From Euptelea pleiosperma (Eukaryota; Streptophyta; Magnoliopsida; Ranunculales; Eupteleaceae), in assembly GCA_035048495.1 (NCBI GenBank), contig CM068553.1, positions 26,622,978 through 26,686,977 on the forward strand: a stretch of DNA of 64,000 nucleotides, in the 5' to 3' direction. The position numbers were made by a program, and so were the translations under genes. The notes beneath the pieces were generated by a model. It made no database searches. It was not told the DNA's origin and worked only from the letters and a program-made list of their open reading frames with translations. This document shows, piece by piece, positions 32,493 to 44,640 of this stretch (within the stretch, counting starts at the first letter, position 1; every line of letters begins with the position of its first letter).

Positions 32493-33430
32493 GCAATTGA
32501 CTATGAAGAGGAGTTGCTTCTGTGGCCCTAGTACCATGATTGCCAGGATGAAATAGAAGTTATTTCCACCCCTAGCTCGAGCCAGACTCTTCAGGAGCCA
32601 GTGTCTTCATCTTCGGTGCCCTTATAAGCACCTAATTCTGAACTTAGCCCAGAGAAACCTATTTCTCACTATCACTCTGCTAATTCTCTCTCTGACCCTG
32701 AAGAAGATCGTCATGACACTGAGCTGTGTTTTGATAGTAGGATCTCAACTATCCTAAATCCACCATTCTTACCCACTACTAATGGCGTGTGCAAAGAGAG
32801 TAACGAACCCTTGTCTCCATCTATGGTGCCCTTACTCGCACCAACAACTGGACCGAGCATAGAGAAACCCATTCCCATATCTATCTCTGATGCTTTTACC
32901 TCTGCACTGGATGCTGACCTTCCTACCACTAAGCTTTATCTAGAAAATGGGTCTCTACCTGTCCTGAACCAACAATTACCTACCAAGGATTGGAACACTT
33001 CGATCACATTAAGACATTTCGAGGACTAGGTCACTAATTTTCAACAGCCTCCCGTCATCAATTTTTTCGATGACCCCTACACCATAGCGAGTCTACTTTT
33101 GGACTCTTCCGAGGAAAAATTATCCAAGTGTCACTATTACTTTGAGACTGACTTCATCTTAGAGTCAGACAATTATGGTATTACTGATCTGTAGGAGTCT
33201 GCTCCACTCAGATACATTCCCGCTACACTCGATGAGTTTGCGGCTCTGCTAACCATGGCCAGAGAACCCACTACTGCTCACATCTCAGTCTTTACTGAGA
33301 AGCTTTGATCCCTCCTTGCTCAACTAGTCCAAGCTTTTGCAAGGCTTCTTAGAACACTCACTGTCCTTCTCTCAGTCTACACTGAGAAAGACCTATTCTA
33401 CCCAGGTATACCTAGACAAGGGATAACATA
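32493..33430 (+). pseudogene. degenerate ORF in the L element, function unknown
   Basis: One frame (same as 32787-33029) can be read for about 300 codons with several stops. It is rich in Ser, Pro and Glu and includes repeats of the type SVPL/MVPLLAP and EKPISH/EKPIPI. A segment near 33050-33180 (NFFDDPYTIAS, FETDFILESDNYG) is acidic. It resembles the Ser/Pro-rich linker of Athila gag but has no RT, protease or integrase motif. It may be a leftover of gag or a family-specific ORF. Confidence 0.4.
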
Positions 33431-35346
33431 GTTGTTTCTGCTCCACCTTAGGTGTTAGGAAGATTGTAGATCCACTCCGTCTTCGTTAGTTTTAACCTGG
33501 TTGGGGGTACTTGATATACCCCCATCATGTCTGGCTAAAGACGTAAAACTTAGCATTTTCGGAAAGGCAATTCTGGTATTCTTAGAGTACATGAGTCTCA
33601 TGCATTTGTTATTACTGTTATATCTCTAAACATGTAGGTATATACATTCATTCTGCCGACCATCAAGTACCATACACTGTCGAGTTTCTGTCAACTTGGT
33701 AAATCTTCCCCAAAAACCTTGCATCATTACTGATCTTCCTCATTTTATGTCCCAGTCATGGGCACCGAGGACAGTGCTTTATTTTGGTTGGGGGTGGGTA
33801 TTTACCAAAAGCTCATGCTTCCTTTTTAATAAAAAAAAAAAGAGAAATTGTGTTTTAGGGGTGGTTTCCGATGTTTTTCAAAGTATTCTAGAAAGTCAAA
33901 AAAATGTGTCAAATACCCTAACTTTGATTAGCTGGAAATATCCGTGAAATCATTTTATAAAGGATGACATTTTCCATGTTACATACTAGCTTTGAGTCAA
34001 GTCAAGTGTGACTACAACAGATTTGAAAACTTAGAAAAACTCAGATTTCACGGAGTAGTCATCCTAAGTTTAGAATCTCTAGAGATCCTAGAAGAATATT
34101 TGTGGAGACCTAACCTAGTGCGCGCACTATTGAGCCTTTTATCAATTCAGAGGGTTATACTACAATTCTGAGTCATAAGTTGACTCACTATTTCTTAATG
34201 TCCGCAATATTTCGTTGAGAGATCTCATTATCCTTTGCTTCAATCAGAAAACTCAGAACGACATCAACATTGAATTACTACAACAGAACCTTCTCTATAT
34301 CCAATCAAGACAGTATACATGATAGTGCAAACCCTAGAAAATGATTTAGGCCATTTTGCTGAACCGTTCAGGCTTTTTATTCACCTGACTTATACTTCAC
34401 TCAAAACCATTTGAACCTTTCCATAGAAACCTTTTCTTGTTAAACCCATCAACCTAAAACCCAGTCTAGTTACGAAGTATGACTAGCTACCCTACTTTTG
34501 AGATGGATAAAAGAATAACTGATATGGGTATACCGTGAAAAGAAAAATCAAAAGAAAAAAAAAAGAAAGTGGTTTAAGCTGAAAAGAAAATATGGAAAAA
34601 AAGTATGGAAAAGAGCTGAAAAGAAATTGAGCAGTCTCAGAAATATCGAGAAAAAAGGGAAAAATACGAAAGAAGAAAAACGAAAAGAAATGGTGTTACA
34701 CTCGCAGGAAAAATATAAGAAAATAGAAATATCCTCTCAAGATCTTTGAAATCATGTATCCCTTTATTTTTCTACATCTGACCTAAGCCTCATTACAACC
34801 CAGGAAAGTCCTACTTGATTCTAGGATAGCACGATCATAAAATGTGGAGATTGGAGAAAGAGAAGCTATAGAGTTTGATCTGATATTCCTAAGTGAAGTG
34901 ATTTTCCAATCATGAGATCTTCTTATGTTAAAGATGTCATTCCTTCAAATAATATATATGTGAGATATTTGCTTTCATATATCAACACATCTCCTCAAAT
35001 ATAAATTGAGAGAAAAGAAGAAAACCATTCCTTAGTGATTCTTAGTGGTTTACAAGTAAGAATTGAGGTCGAGGCATACAGACTTATAGGTAATTTGGAA
35101 ATCTTTACTGCAAGATGATGAGAATGTTGAGCACACACACATGCAATGTTTGACTATTCTAAGTCATCAGTCTGTAGTCTTGCTAAAACTTACCAACTAT
35201 TCGCTAGCCTGTAACTATTTTTACATCCATTTGATAATTTGACGAACGGTATTTTCCTTGAGCTAATATGAAAAAGTGTGCAGCTTGTGCAGAGCCCTTT
35301 TAAGCTCATTTATTTCGCACTAATTGTCAAAGATTGGCAATATGCT
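33431..35346 (+). other. non-coding 3' part of the L element
   Basis: About 1.9 kb of A/T-rich sequence with no pol motif. GGTTGGGGGT occurs near 33500 and again near 33787, similar to the PPT at 35347, as if the tail had been duplicated. Nothing else is recognised. Confidence 0.55.
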
Positions 35347-35358
35347 GGTTGGGGGTTG
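35347..35358 (+). other. polypurine tract of the L element
   Basis: GGTTGGGGGTTG lies immediately before TGATATTCGC, the L LTR start. Together with the PBS at 30385 it brackets the interior of a single L element. Confidence 0.78.
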
Positions 35359-36210
35359 TGATATTCGCTCAAAAGTGCTTATTTTAAGCAATTATCCTTT
35401 TAGCGTTATTGCACTCTCCTAAGTAAAATTGCTCTATTTATCCATTTTTCTACGTAAGAGTCTTTCATGTTGCATTGAACTTACTTTTTTAGACAAAATG
35501 GTATATTTGCATGCATTAAACACATTTTCGGAAGTCTAGATATAAAGCCGTTCTGATTAAGTCTCATTACGCGCTTCTTCTGTCGCAGGAAACCCCGATT
35601 GGATGATTCTTGAGACTTGCGGGCCCACGGTGATCATGAAAGCCCATTATCAAAGCTTAAAGATCCCACAGGCTATGACTAGAAGATATGGGCTAAATAC
35701 GAGCTGAACAAGAGGATCGAAGAGCCAGCCCAAAGAACTAAGAGAGCAGGAGAATCGATGACCAAGAGACTGACCAAAGCAGTCGAAGCCACATGAAATG
35801 AGAAGAAATGATGATCTGCTCTACTAGCGAAGCCCGAGAAGAGAACATATTGAAGACCAGGGTTCCAGACCCTCCGCCAACTATTATATCTGTAGTCTGT
35901 AGTATTTTTCCTCTCATCTCTCATAATTCTCTCTCCTCTCTCTTCATTTCCTTATACCTCACCACCCGATCCTCAAATCTACTGACCTAACCTCAGATCT
36001 CTCGTCCATTGGCTCTGTCCCATCTCCCTTAGCTTTATAACCGTTGGATCTCTCTAGATCCGTTAGTCCACCAATCTGGGTCCCAATCCAGTCATCATCC
36101 ATCCGATCGTCAGCAAATTATCCGTCACATCATCTTTTAATACGATGGCCCTCATCATCCATGCTAAAATGTGTGGGCCAGCGGCCGAGCCCATCATCAT
36201 CGAATCGCGA
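35359..36210 (+). repeat. 3' LTR of the L element, 5' part
   Basis: It starts TGATATTCGCTCAAAAGTGC and aligns closely with 11800-12407, then continues with CACCCGATCCTCAAATC. It is cut at 36210-36213, where a CACTA-like terminus starts. The remaining 2 kb of LTR is not seen. Confidence 0.82.
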
Positions 36211-36213
36211 CCC

Positions 36214-38149
36214 CACTACACCAAAATTGCTGATTTGCAATGATTTTGGGTTGTTGCAAAGTTAACTTACAACGGCTCAAAATCGTTGCAAAAAGTGGCA
36301 TTTCAAAATTTATTGCAACGGTTCAAAACCGTTTCAAACCTCATTTGCAACGGTTGTTTTTGTTCTCAATGTCACGAAGAATTAAAACATATTTGAAACG
36401 GTTTTGAACTGTTGCAAAACGTATATTAGCAATGGTTAAAAACTGTTGCACAATTGCGGTTTGAACGGTTTTGAACCGTTCCAAGTTACAACGGTGCAAA
36501 ACCATTTCAAACCATAGTTGTGCAATGGTTTTGAACCGTTTCTAACATATGTTTTGTCACATATATAAATCATTTAAAACTAAGCAACAGTTCAAAACCG
36601 TAATTGTGCAATGGTTTTGAACCGTTACATAATAACCATTGTTTAATTAAAATTAAACAACGGTTTTGATCTGTTGCAACTCATAGTGATGAAGCCAAGT
36701 TTGAAATAGATTATAACCATTGCAAACATAAAGTTTGAAGCGGTTTTGATAACTTTGAAATGGTTTTGAGCTGTTGCTAGTGAAAAAAATGGGAAAAAAA
36801 TCCTTGCTTTAGATCCTCTTAACGTATAACCTGCATGTTCTAATCCCCTTGTCAGTCAATTACATCCACAATAATATAAGAATTGTTGTCTATATAATCT
36901 AAAAAGTCCCAAAACTTGAATCTCACAATCAAACAGAATAACCATGAAAAAAACTCCGGTCCAAAAGTTAGAAATATTTGTGCCATGTCAGACATGTTGG
37001 ACACAAAGACCTATCCAAAACAAAACTCCTAAAAACTATGCCCAATTTCAGATGTGTTTGATCACAATATCCTGTTCAGTTTACTGGGATAAGATTTAAT
37101 ATGAATGATGATACAAACCTGTCCTCCTTTCCCTCCAATAGATTAGTAGGGTCTGGATCCTTGTTCAGCGTTTTGCAACCTTTCTGGACTTTCACTGATG
37201 CACCACAGAAGCCTGCCAATAGCACAGCTGAAACAAGCTTTGTATGCAGTACCAAATGTGAAATTCCAATTAATCTCAAGTTGGTTACACAAAAATGAGA
37301 TCATTGAGCCCTGTAACAATGAAATTTTAGATTCTTACACGAAAATAAGTATGCAACCCAGCACTATAATAGTTTTTACCATTCAAAAGAGAGACCTCCA
37401 CTAAACTAAGAAACCCAACACTATAGTAATTTTTACCATTGCAACAAGTATAAAATCATAACGAAAATATAGAACTTGGGTAATGAGTTGGTTCGGTTTA
37501 CAACATCATCACCCATCAAAGAATAGGATTACTTTATTAAGCTTGTCTTCGGAGATCTCTGTCAGAACCATTAAATCTATAATCATTGATTTCAAAAATG
37601 CAAGTCTGTTATTTAGCTTATCAGTTGCTTACTGTACAAAGCTATTTTCTTCGGCTTGAGCTTTTATCTAGATCTAGCATTAGCTTGGAAGAATATTGAG
37701 GAATGATAGTGTTGTGCAATCCCAACAAAAAATGCAACTTTGCCCCATTTCAACCCACAAGTGAATAACATGCCCATCAATTTGGTTTCATTACATATCT
37801 GGTTTCATTACAGAATTTTAAATTTAAAAATAACAAGCAATAAAAATAGAAATAAGACTTAAATAGTCAATTGCTGAAAAAGTGGGCATAGGTGACTTTA
37901 CATGTGAATTACACAAAAAAAGACTTCGTCAGATCTAAGGGAATTTGAAGGATGAATAAAATTTAATGAAACAATAGAAACATAAAATCATATAGAACTG
38001 TTAAATGTGAATCAATCCCAAGATATAGATATGGTAACAATCTTAAATATGTGTGCAAACACATAAAACATGTGGTCAAATAAGTCATCTTTTTATCTAC
38101 AAGAGGGGCATCACAAAAGGATGTGCAAAATTTTTTTTAGCAACATAAG
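36214..38149. mobile_element. CACTA-like element, left end and part of interior
   Basis: The left terminus CACTACACCAAAATTGC is of the CACTA/Spm type. It is followed to about 36785 by a dense subterminal array of TTGCAACGGTT and GGTTTTGAACCGTT in both orientations. After that come about 1.3 kb of A/T-rich DNA with an exon-like block (37119-37227). No right terminus was found before the gypsy LTR at 38150, so the element is truncated or interrupted. A transposase is not visible. Confidence 0.6.
37119..37227 (-). pseudogene. exon-like block inside the CACTA-like element
   Basis: On the minus strand a 109-nt open block is bounded by an acceptor (CTTGTTTCAG, preceded by T-rich DNA) and a donor (GTTTGT). 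The frame reads AVLLAGFCGASV then KVQKGCKTLNKDPDPTN, so a hydrophobic segment is followed by a polar one. I do not recognise the protein. Plausibly it is an exon captured from a host gene. No neighbouring exon was identified. Confidence 0.35.
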
Positions 38150-38544
38150 TGTGGGTGCCGTATTTTCCAGCAAGTAAAATAATGACACGTGTCACTGGCA
38201 TGGCACGTGCGGTTCACGAAAGGATGACCAGTGTTGATAATCAGCAAGCGAGAGTGAATGAGCCGAAGGCATCATCAGAAGCTATAAACCACCCCATCGC
38301 TGTCACACGACTTCCATTAATAGGAGGCGCCACGTGTCAGGATGGAATGATCAGAATAGAGCATATTGAGGCAGAATATTGACATAACGTATTAAAGCTT
38401 CGACCTTTAATATGTCGGGAAGCATTCAATCTTACCTGAAATATCAATCATTGATCTTCTTGACGGGATTGATATTCAACTTACCCCGACAAGATCCAAC
38501 GGCCTACATGGTTTGATATTGCACTCCCCCTGACAAAGGGCAGA

Positions 38545-38920
38545 TGACTTACTTGACGGGATCGATTTTCATCTCATCCCGACAAGGTCATATGACTTAT
38601 TGGATGTATACATCCCGACAAGGTCAAATGACTTACTTGATGGGATCGACCATCATCTCATCCCGACAAGGTCATATGACTTATTGGATGCATACATCCC
38701 GACAAGGTCAAATGACTTATTGGATGCATACATCCCGACAAGGTCAAATGACTTACTTCACGGGATCGATCGTCATCTCATCCCGACAAGGTCATATGAC
38801 TTATTGGATGCATACATCCTGACAAGGTCAAATGACTTATTGGATGCATTCATCCCTGCAAGGTCAAATGACTTACTTGACGAGATCAACTGTCATCTCA
38901 TCCCGACAAGTATACAGGCT
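38545..38920 (+). repeat. tandem repeats in the LTR
   Basis: Units of about 40 bp built on CCCGACAAGGTCAAATGACTT or CCCGACAAGGTCATATGACTT, alternating with GATGCATACAT or GGGATCGA...CATCTCAT, recur at least eight times. The two unit types combine into a higher-order repeat. Open frames through it are by-products. Confidence 0.9.
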
Positions 38921-39189
38921 CTTACGGACGAGATAGGTATTCTAAATGCAGTCAGTTTCTTAACCTATGAATATTGGCCACATGGTAGTTGATTGAACTA
39001 TCACAGTTTCGACATCCTCTTATTCGAATGTCTGACACGAAGGATGCTACCTCAGTGCCACTTCAGTCATTTCAAGTACAACCGAATAGAGGAGGTTGAG
39101 ATCTAACAAGTTCATAACAGAATCTAACTAGATTATAACTGATTGATAACGACTGGACACGTGGAAGGTGAGTCATTCAAGTTCTAGGA

Positions 39190-39197
39190 GTATAAAC
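39190..39197 (+). promoter_or_regulatory. LTR TATA box
   Basis: GTATAAAC lies in GGAGTATAAACACGAG, about 290 bp before the LTR end. This is the usual plant LTR promoter arrangement. Confidence 0.55.
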
Positions 39198-39488
39198 ACG
39201 AGACCCTCAGGACTGAGAAAAAGATCTTGCTCTCCAGATCCAGATAGCCTAAACTCTGAAATATTTTACTATTTTTCTGAACCATGTTACAAATCCTAAA
39301 CTGACTTGAGCGTTAGAGTATTGTCAACAGGTACAACCACTTCCCATCTGATGATCATCCTATCCTTCGCGGAGGAGAAAGTAGTTTTCATCCTAAAGCA
39401 CCGGAGTAGTCCAATCATCACCAAGATACGAATCGTCTGACCTCGAAGATTGTGTGGATTAGATCAGATATTTTTCCCCCATATCTTT

Positions 39489-39506
39489 TGGCGTCGTCTG
39501 TGGGAA
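39489..39506 (+). other. primer-binding site of the Tat/Retand-like element
   Basis: TGGCGTCGTCTGTGGGAA is one base from the common gypsy form TGGCGCCGTCTGTGGGAA. It lies just after the LTR. Confidence 0.85.
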
Positions 39507-40350
39507 ACGACTAGAAGTTTTCCATTTTAAGAGAGATTTGATTCAAGCAATGGTTGATACAAGACGTACTAGCCTCAGGAGTGGAAGGGAGAGTGACATT
39601 GGCTTAAAAGTGTGTATTTTCCACTGTTATCTTCTAAGCGTTTTCACACTATCCTACGTTAAAATGCTCTATTTATCTACTTTTCTACGTAAGAGTCTCT
39701 TTTGTTGCATAGAACACACTTTTCTGGACGAAATTGTATATTTGCATGCATTAAACACATTTTTGGAAGTCTAGACATTGAGTCGTTCTGATAAAGTCTC
39801 ATTACGCACTTCTTCTGTCGCAGGAAACCCCGATGGGACAATTCTCGAGACTTGCGAGCCCACATCGATCAGGAAAGCCCATTATCAAAGCTTAAAGAGC
39901 CCACATGCTATGACTAGAAGATATGGGCCAAATACGGGCTGAAAAAGAGGACCGAAGAGTCGGCCCAAAGAACGAAGAGAGCGGGAGAGCCAATGACCAA
40001 GAGACGGACCAAAGCGTCTAAAGCCGCATGAATCAACAAGGAATGATGGTCTGCTCTACTGGTGAAGCATGAGGAGCGGCACAATGAAGACCAGGGTTCC
40101 AGACCTTCTGCCAGTGATTTTCTCTCCAATTTCTGACATTTTCTCTCTCATCTCTCTAAATCATAATTTTCTTTCTTCTAGCTCTAATTGACTCTCTCTC
40201 CTTGACCTATCACCCTTATCCATCAAATCCACCGTTCGATCGCAATCTGATCCATCCATCCTATGCATTTGACTATCTGATCGTGGTACCGATCAGTCGA
40301 TCATCCATCCTATCAACCACCCGATCTCCATTGTAAAATATCAGTCCCTA

Positions 40351-40499
40351 GGCATGTTTGATTGTAGAGAAATGCCTCAAATGATTGATGTGGCTGAGAG
40401 CGTAGAGCTCGATTTCCGAGGAAAGAAAAATATATTTTTCCTTGATTGGTATTTTAAGGGGAAAATGCATTTTTCTCCCCTGGCAACCAAACGCACCCT
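40351..40499. mobile_element. Tourist-like MITE inside the solo L LTR
   Basis: The 149-bp segment has GGCATGTTTGATTG on the left and CCAAACGCACCC on the right, matching the Harbinger/Tourist terminus GGGTGCGTTTGG. It is bounded by CTA and TAA. A homologous copy sits at the same place in the other solo LTR (49601). Confidence 0.7.
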
Positions 40500-41054
40500 A
40501 ACCCACATCCATCGAGCCCAGTGGCCCACTATCCTTCTCATCTACCTTCTAGCCCATGGCCGATGCACTCTGGGCCTACGATTTTTAGCGTTCCCATTGG
40601 CCAACCACTGGCCGACACATGGCATCATCTCTCGGCCTAGTTGTCAATCAACCTTATGGCCAAACGGCCCATAAACCTCGAGCCCAAGCCCGCAACCCCC
40701 TAAGTTCTAATATAAAAAAAAAAAAAATAATAATAAATAAAGAAAAAAATATTTTTTTAGAAACCGTGAGTTTCTAAGTTGAGAAACCCACGGTTTCTCA
40801 TTGTGAAGAGGGGTTAAAAACCCTTAGACCCCTCTCCTTCTTCTTCTTCCTTCTTTTCCCTCCTCTTCTCTTCCCTTTCTTCTTGCTGGCCTTCCCCTTC
40901 CTCTTCGGAGAGTCTACTCCGACGGGGTGGTGGAGTGCTCCCTTCTTCTTCTTCTTCTTCTTCTTCTTCTTCTCTGTCTTCTTCTTCTTCCCCTTTTCCT
41001 TGTCAGTCCACCGGAGTTGCAGAACTCCGGTCATCTTCCTCCTCCCTTCTTCAT

Positions 41055-41595
41055 GCCGGAGTTGCACACCTGCAACTCTGGTAGCCCACAGCTTCTCCGT
41101 CGTAGCTGCTGCTACACACACCACGCACCTCCATCGTTTCCTCCCCCTTTCCTTCTTCCCATCTCTTCTTCCTCCTCTCTCCTCCTCCTCCTGTCATCTT
41201 CTTCTTCTTAACATTCTCGCCGGAGTTGCAGGTCTGCAACTCTGGCCATCTTCCTCAGCTTCTCTTCTTTTTCCGTCCTCTTTATCTCCTTCTTCTTCCT
41301 CTTTCTTTTCTTCCTTTTCTTCCTTTCCTTGTTGTCCGCCTGCTGCCACGTCTACTACAGCAACCAGCACCTCACTTCGCACCACCACAAGCCGCTGCTC
41401 CTTCCTTCTCACAGCAACGTCAACCACCGTCCTCCACCGCCTGCTGTTCTCTCCCAAGCGCTATCACCTCCGTTTGCTGCCACCGTTCGTGGTACCCTCT
41501 TCTTCCTCAGCTTCTTCCTCTTCGTCCTCTTCTGCTCCATCTCCTTCTTCTTCGTCATCTTCTTCATCTACCGGAGTTGCAGGTCTGCAACTCCG
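41055..41595. repeat. three CTGCAACTCCGG palindromes in the L LTR
   Basis: Near-perfect inverted repeats lie at 41055-41080, 41220-41244 and 41572-41595. The last has 11-bp arms CGGAGTTGCAG and CTGCAACTCCG around GT. They are embedded in C/T-rich sequence. A related perfect 20-bp palindrome is in the other solo LTR at 50427-50446. Confidence 0.85.
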
Positions 41596-44079
41596 ATCAC
41601 CATTACCACCACCGTCCCTTCCACTTGCTAGGCTACATCTCACCTATCTCACCCGCTGCACTCCTCACGTTTGTGCACCATCAGCGCCTCACCTATCTAC
41701 TGCCCCCAACGCCTTAATCTCTCTAAACGGGCTGCCCTTGTCTTCTTCCATTGCCAAACGGACCTGCAACTCCAACAGGTCCGTATTCTTCTTTTGCACT
41801 TCCAACTCCAGGGAAGAACAAGCACTGGCCACCAACTTTGGCCTGCAACTCACCACGTTTGCATTTGCCCTCCACTTCCCAAGCAGGTGATCTTCTCTAC
41901 CGAGGTCCATCTACTCCGGCGCTCCTCTCCTTGGACACTCCGGCGACCTCCATTGAAGCCGCCACTAGCTACTGCCAATATCCACTTCACCGCCTAAGTG
42001 ACTGGATCAGCAACCTTCCCTCTAGCAGCGCCTCCAACAACTTCATGGTTTGGGCATGTTGAATCCATCTCAACCTCGACCCACTTCATCCACTCATATT
42101 CATGGTCGGACCACAACATTTTGGGCACAAATGTTAAGGTAAAACCATTCTCTCTTTCCTAGTCCTCTCTCCTCTTTAAGTTTCTCTCTCTCTAGAATTA
42201 GGTCCTTCGCTTTCTCTCTATCTCATCACTTTCTCTTTCTAGACTCTCTCTAGTTCTCTCTTTCTCTCTCTAGTTTTTTTTTTTATGCTTTATAATTTAG
42301 TTATTTTTACTTGATTGTAAGAGACATGTTCGATTGAATGAAGTTGATTTGAATAAAAGTGCGTTCCATTCTCTGTAAATTTCCCATCATTTTATGTTCA
42401 TTATTGTGCTAACCCGACTAATCCCGAGTGCGGATCGACATCCGACACAAATTCCTATACAAAATCTCATCTTTTTGCAGGATAATCGGATAAAAATTAC
42501 AAATGTGTTGAGATTAGGGTTTCTGTTACCAACGACGCGGAAAAACCCTACTTTCAGAGAGAAATCCTCTCAGCGATCTCAGAGATACTATCACGGAGAG
42601 TAGAAGGGCGAGAGAACTGGACAATCAGCAGAAAATGATTGCCTAGTTGTGAGAAAAGAATGAAGAGCTGAAACAGCGGATGACAGCTCAACATACAGGT
42701 GGCTATGTATCTGGGAATGCCAGACATAGTCATCATCAGAAGAATCATCTCCGGTCGGACAGGTCAGGTTCAGAGGAATCTAACCTGCGGAACCCTAGAA
42801 GCAGACATGGAGATTCCCAAGTCCCACCGTCGGAGAAGCGCCATAGAGCCGAGTCTTCCTGTCAACGAAGCTCGGATCATATTCAACCCGAGACTAGGAG
42901 GCAAATCATCGATCTGGTAGCTGAGATGATGGAAAGAAAGAAACATTGGCCGATAAGATGACTGCAATGGCGATGAGAGCTCCCCGAGATTCTCCTTTTA
43001 CTGATGAGATACAAGAATATCGTGCTCTCAAATCTTTCTCATATCCAAAATTCGATATTCACGGGAACCACAGATCCCGTAAACCATGTTCTTCGCTTTA
43101 GGAAAGCAATGACAATGTGGGAGTTCCATGATGAGCTCCTTTGCATAATGTTCCCTTCTACTCTGAGTGATGATGCACTCATTTGGTTTAATCAGATAGA
43201 TCCTCGGACTATTTCTAGCTTTACCGAGTTGAGCACTCTCTTCATCACTCGCTACTCATGCAACGGATTGCATAAGAATGACGTCGATGTATTGTTCAAT
43301 ATACGCTACGATCAAAAGGAGACATTACGGGATTTCACCAAAAGGTTTCGTACTCTTATGACCACAGTGGAAGATTGCAACGATAAACATGCCGTCACAG
43401 CCTTTCAAAAGGCATTGCCTACAGGTTCTGGATTGTATATGTCCTTAACTAAGAATAGGCCGGTTAGTATGGAAGCCTTGTTTCTTCGAGTTGAAAAGTA
43501 CTCTAAACTCGAAGATGACACACTCCAACGTGGCCAAGGATTGACCATATCTGTGCATGAAGTGAAGAAGGCGCCAGGACCCAGCAAAACCTCCAAAGGA
43601 AAGTAAAAGGTTGCTACTGAGGTGGTACCAGTAGAGATTCCCGAGAAGAAATCAGAGAAGTCAAGAAATTCAGATCAGTATCCTCATCGGGAGAAGAGGA
43701 TATTCACTACGTTGAACAAACGCACAGTCAGATCTTTGATCTGATTAAGAATGAGAAGTATCTCCCCCACCAATGAAGCCAGATTTGAAGGGAGATAGAG
43801 ATAAAACAAAGTTCTGTGCCTTCCACCAAGAAGTAGGGCACATAACAGATAAATACTGGGCACTGAGGCACAAGATTGAGGATCTAATTAACTAGGGCTA
43901 CTTGCAGCAGTTTATTGCCCGCACGAATGAGGCAGTAGCTGAAGCCGAGATCCCCAAAAAAAGACAACAACCACGTTAGACAGCAAGAGCGTAGTTTGGT
44001 TATAGATGTTATACACGGAGGTGGACGACAGCTCTCCCGTGGAGAGACATAAAGAGAAGATAGGATCAAAATCAGGAAA

Positions 44080-44640
44080 GTGGAACACCTAAATGAGATC
44101 ATACATCTCTCTACGGGTCCAAGATTGACAGACCCTGTAAAGATGATGGAGAGCACTGATGCAGCCATTTTCTTCTCCGACAAAGATCTAGTCGGGGTGG
44201 ATCATTTGCATTCAGACGCATTAGTACTCACCTTGCCTATGGGCAATTATGAAGTAAAGCGTTTGCTGATAGATCCTGGTAGCTCAGCCGAGATTTTATT
44301 TGCAGAAGCTTACAGGAGGATGGGTTTAAACCCATCAAATCTAATTCAAAGTAATATTCCACTAGTCGGATTCAATGGCCAGAAGGAGTATGCACTTGGA
44401 AAGATAGTTCTGCCAATAAAGACGGGACCGATCATGTCTATGGTAGAATTTCTTGTTTTGGATACTCTATCCCCTACAATGGCATTTTGGAGAGAGGATG
44501 GATACATGAGGTGAAAGGCGTGCCATCCACCTATCATCAGTTGTTCTGATTCCCTACTACTCATGGGATAATGGAGCTAAAAGGAGACCAAGTTGTCTCA
44601 AAGAAGTGTTATGCCATTGCACTCTGACCTAATAATGTTC
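44080..44640 (+). pseudogene. aspartic protease of Tat/Retand-like element
   Basis: The open block contains YEVKRLLIDPGSSAEILF (active site D-P-G-S near 44271) and FLVLDTLSP. Shortly after, a small indel near 44480 shifts the frame, and the usual GRGWIHE-type continuation appears in another frame followed by GVPSTYHQL and THGIMELKGDQ. The domain cleaves the gag-pol polyprotein in active relatives. Here it is broken. Confidence 0.82.

Larger units (their letters stand above)
38150..39481 (+). repeat. 5' LTR of the Tat/Retand-like element
   Basis: This 1332-bp LTR runs from TGTGGGTGCCGTATTTTCC to TTTTTCCCCCA, with the PBS seven bases later. It contains an internal tandem array (38545-38920) and a TATA box near 39190. 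The preceding ATAAG (38145-38149) may be one half of its target duplication. The other half is lost with the 3' end. Confidence 0.8.
39594..42556 (+). mobile_element. solo L LTR inside gag, TSD GAGAG
   Basis: This 2963-bp sequence starts TGACATTGGCTTAAAAGTG and ends AACCCTACTTTCA. It is flanked by GAGAG at 39589-39593 and 42557-42561. There is no PBS, PPT or second LTR, so it is a solo LTR left by recombination. The gag frame reads across the site if the insert and one duplication copy are ignored. Long overlapping frames between 40880 and 42000 are C/T-rich low-complexity sequence, not genes. Confidence 0.88.
39550..43980 (+). pseudogene. gag of Tat/Retand-like element, split by a solo LTR
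   Basis: ATG at 39550 starts VDTRRTSLRSG. After 44 bp the frame is interrupted by the L LTR and its GAGAG duplication, and resumes at 42562 with a charged region containing two stops. A gag capsid domain occupies 43004-43606 (FTGTTDPVNHVLRFRKAM, DDALIWFNQIDP, TRYSCNGLHKNDVDVLF). A zinc-knuckle remnant near 43820 (FCAFHQEVGHITDKYW) has lost its last Cys. Several stops follow. It is non-functional. When active it formed the particle shell around the RNA. Confidence 0.85.

Noticed and set aside
38545..38920. CRISPR-like array (regular repeats of about 40 bp)
   Set aside because: The repeats are direct, the intervening sequences are themselves repeats, and the array sits in a plant LTR.
40883..42062. 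Long overlapping open frames (up to 335 codons) on the + strand
   Set aside because: They are driven by C/T-rich triplet repeats within a solo LTR whose ends and duplication are defined. Several frames are open at once and none has a domain.
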